Program-made: the position numbers and the translations under genes | In this document: positions 33,607 to 33,744 of the stretch, piece by piece | Numbering within the stretch: the first letter of the stretch is position 1 | How the letters are laid out: every line of letters starts with the position of its first letter | Origin: Desulfobacteraceae bacterium | GTDB taxonomy: Bacteria; Desulfobacterota; Desulfobacteria; Desulfobacterales; UBA2174 | Assembly: GCA_028700185.1 (NCBI GenBank) | Contig: JAQVTF010000016.1 | Location: 1-33,744 of the forward strand | DNA length: 33,744 nucleotides | Direction of reading: 5' to 3' | Notes under the pieces: generated by a model | What the model was told of the DNA's origin: nothing | Database searches by the model: none | What the model saw: the letters and a program-made list of their open reading frames with translations, nothing else

Positions 33607-33640
33607 AGGCCGACAAGAACTCAGGCCTCCTGGACACCCC
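33595..33640. repeat. Perfect 17-bp inverted repeat with 12-nt loop
   Basis: GGGGTGTCCAGGAGGCC (33595-33611) and its exact reverse complement (33624-33640) enclose 12 bases. No T-run follows on the plus strand (GTTATAAAG). The stem overlaps the right end of repeat copy B. It could be a terminus of a small mobile element or a transcript-end hairpin. Confidence 0.8.
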
Positions 33641-33680
33641 GTTATAAAGACGTCATCCCGCCCAAAGAGAGGACCGGGGT

Positions 33681-33744
33681 TTAGTCCTGGCACCCTTTCG
33701 ACTGGGTCGCACCGATGGTTTCGGCAAACTCCAACGGCGTAATG
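33681..33744 (-). CDS. Possible 3' end of a gene running off the right edge
   Basis: Read on the minus strand from the edge, one frame gives ITPLEFAETIGATQSKGCQD followed by a TAA stop at 33683-33681. Codon choice is like that of the real genes in the window. Only about 20 residues are visible, so neither the gene nor its family can be confirmed. Confidence 0.3.
   Translation of the reverse strand, partial: ITPLEFAETIGATQSKGCQD

Overview
The window is a GC-rich (roughly 60-65% by eye) bacterial chromosome segment, densely packed with housekeeping, cell-envelope and transport genes. I see no rRNA, tRNA, CRISPR array, phage gene or transposase. Gene content (a LIV-type amino-acid ABC importer, a TRAP importer, FolD, a long HolA, many small conserved proteins) and the intergenic arrays of 7- and 9-nt tandem repeats suggest a Desulfobacterota organism, perhaps a Desulfosarcina-like sulfate reducer. 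That placement is inference, not proof.

Layout. Positions 1-440 are a repeat block: two near-identical 132-bp units plus a partial third. Then come a prepilin peptidase, a metallophosphoesterase, TesB-type acyl-CoA thioesterase (minus strand), an Fsr-like MFS transporter, an unknown 176-aa protein and an MBL-fold hydrolase (minus strand). A tight plus-strand cluster ileS-lspA-holA-pyk follows at 5949-12148, then a 68-aa protein that emerges directly from a repeat array. A complete livK-livH-livM-livG-livF set occupies 12739-17890, with a hairpin terminator between livK and livH. argC and a tandem-ACT regulator follow, separated from livF by a palindromic 9-nt repeat array.

The minus-strand TRAP operon dctP-dctQ-dctM (22765 to 19660) is interrupted between dctQ and dctM by a reverse-oriented relative of the left-end repeat. 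folD has a visible promoter and a leader terminator. Next come a 43-aa lysine/arginine-rich protein with a TTG start, a stand-alone glycogen-binding-like domain protein and a YihY/BrkB membrane protein. An envelope series then runs DUF4126, DUF3108, a class A penicillin-binding protein, a TPR lipoprotein, an MscS-type channel and a CaCA-type cation antiporter. The last 0.8 kb is another repeat region, with a possible gene end at the right edge.

The genes themselves are mostly ordinary. The most unusual signal is between them. At least five loci carry short tandem repeats of 7 or 9 nt, and several are built as complementary arms around a compact GC-rich core, so that long hairpins can form although the primary sequences differ. 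One has been tandemly duplicated, and one sits inside an operon.
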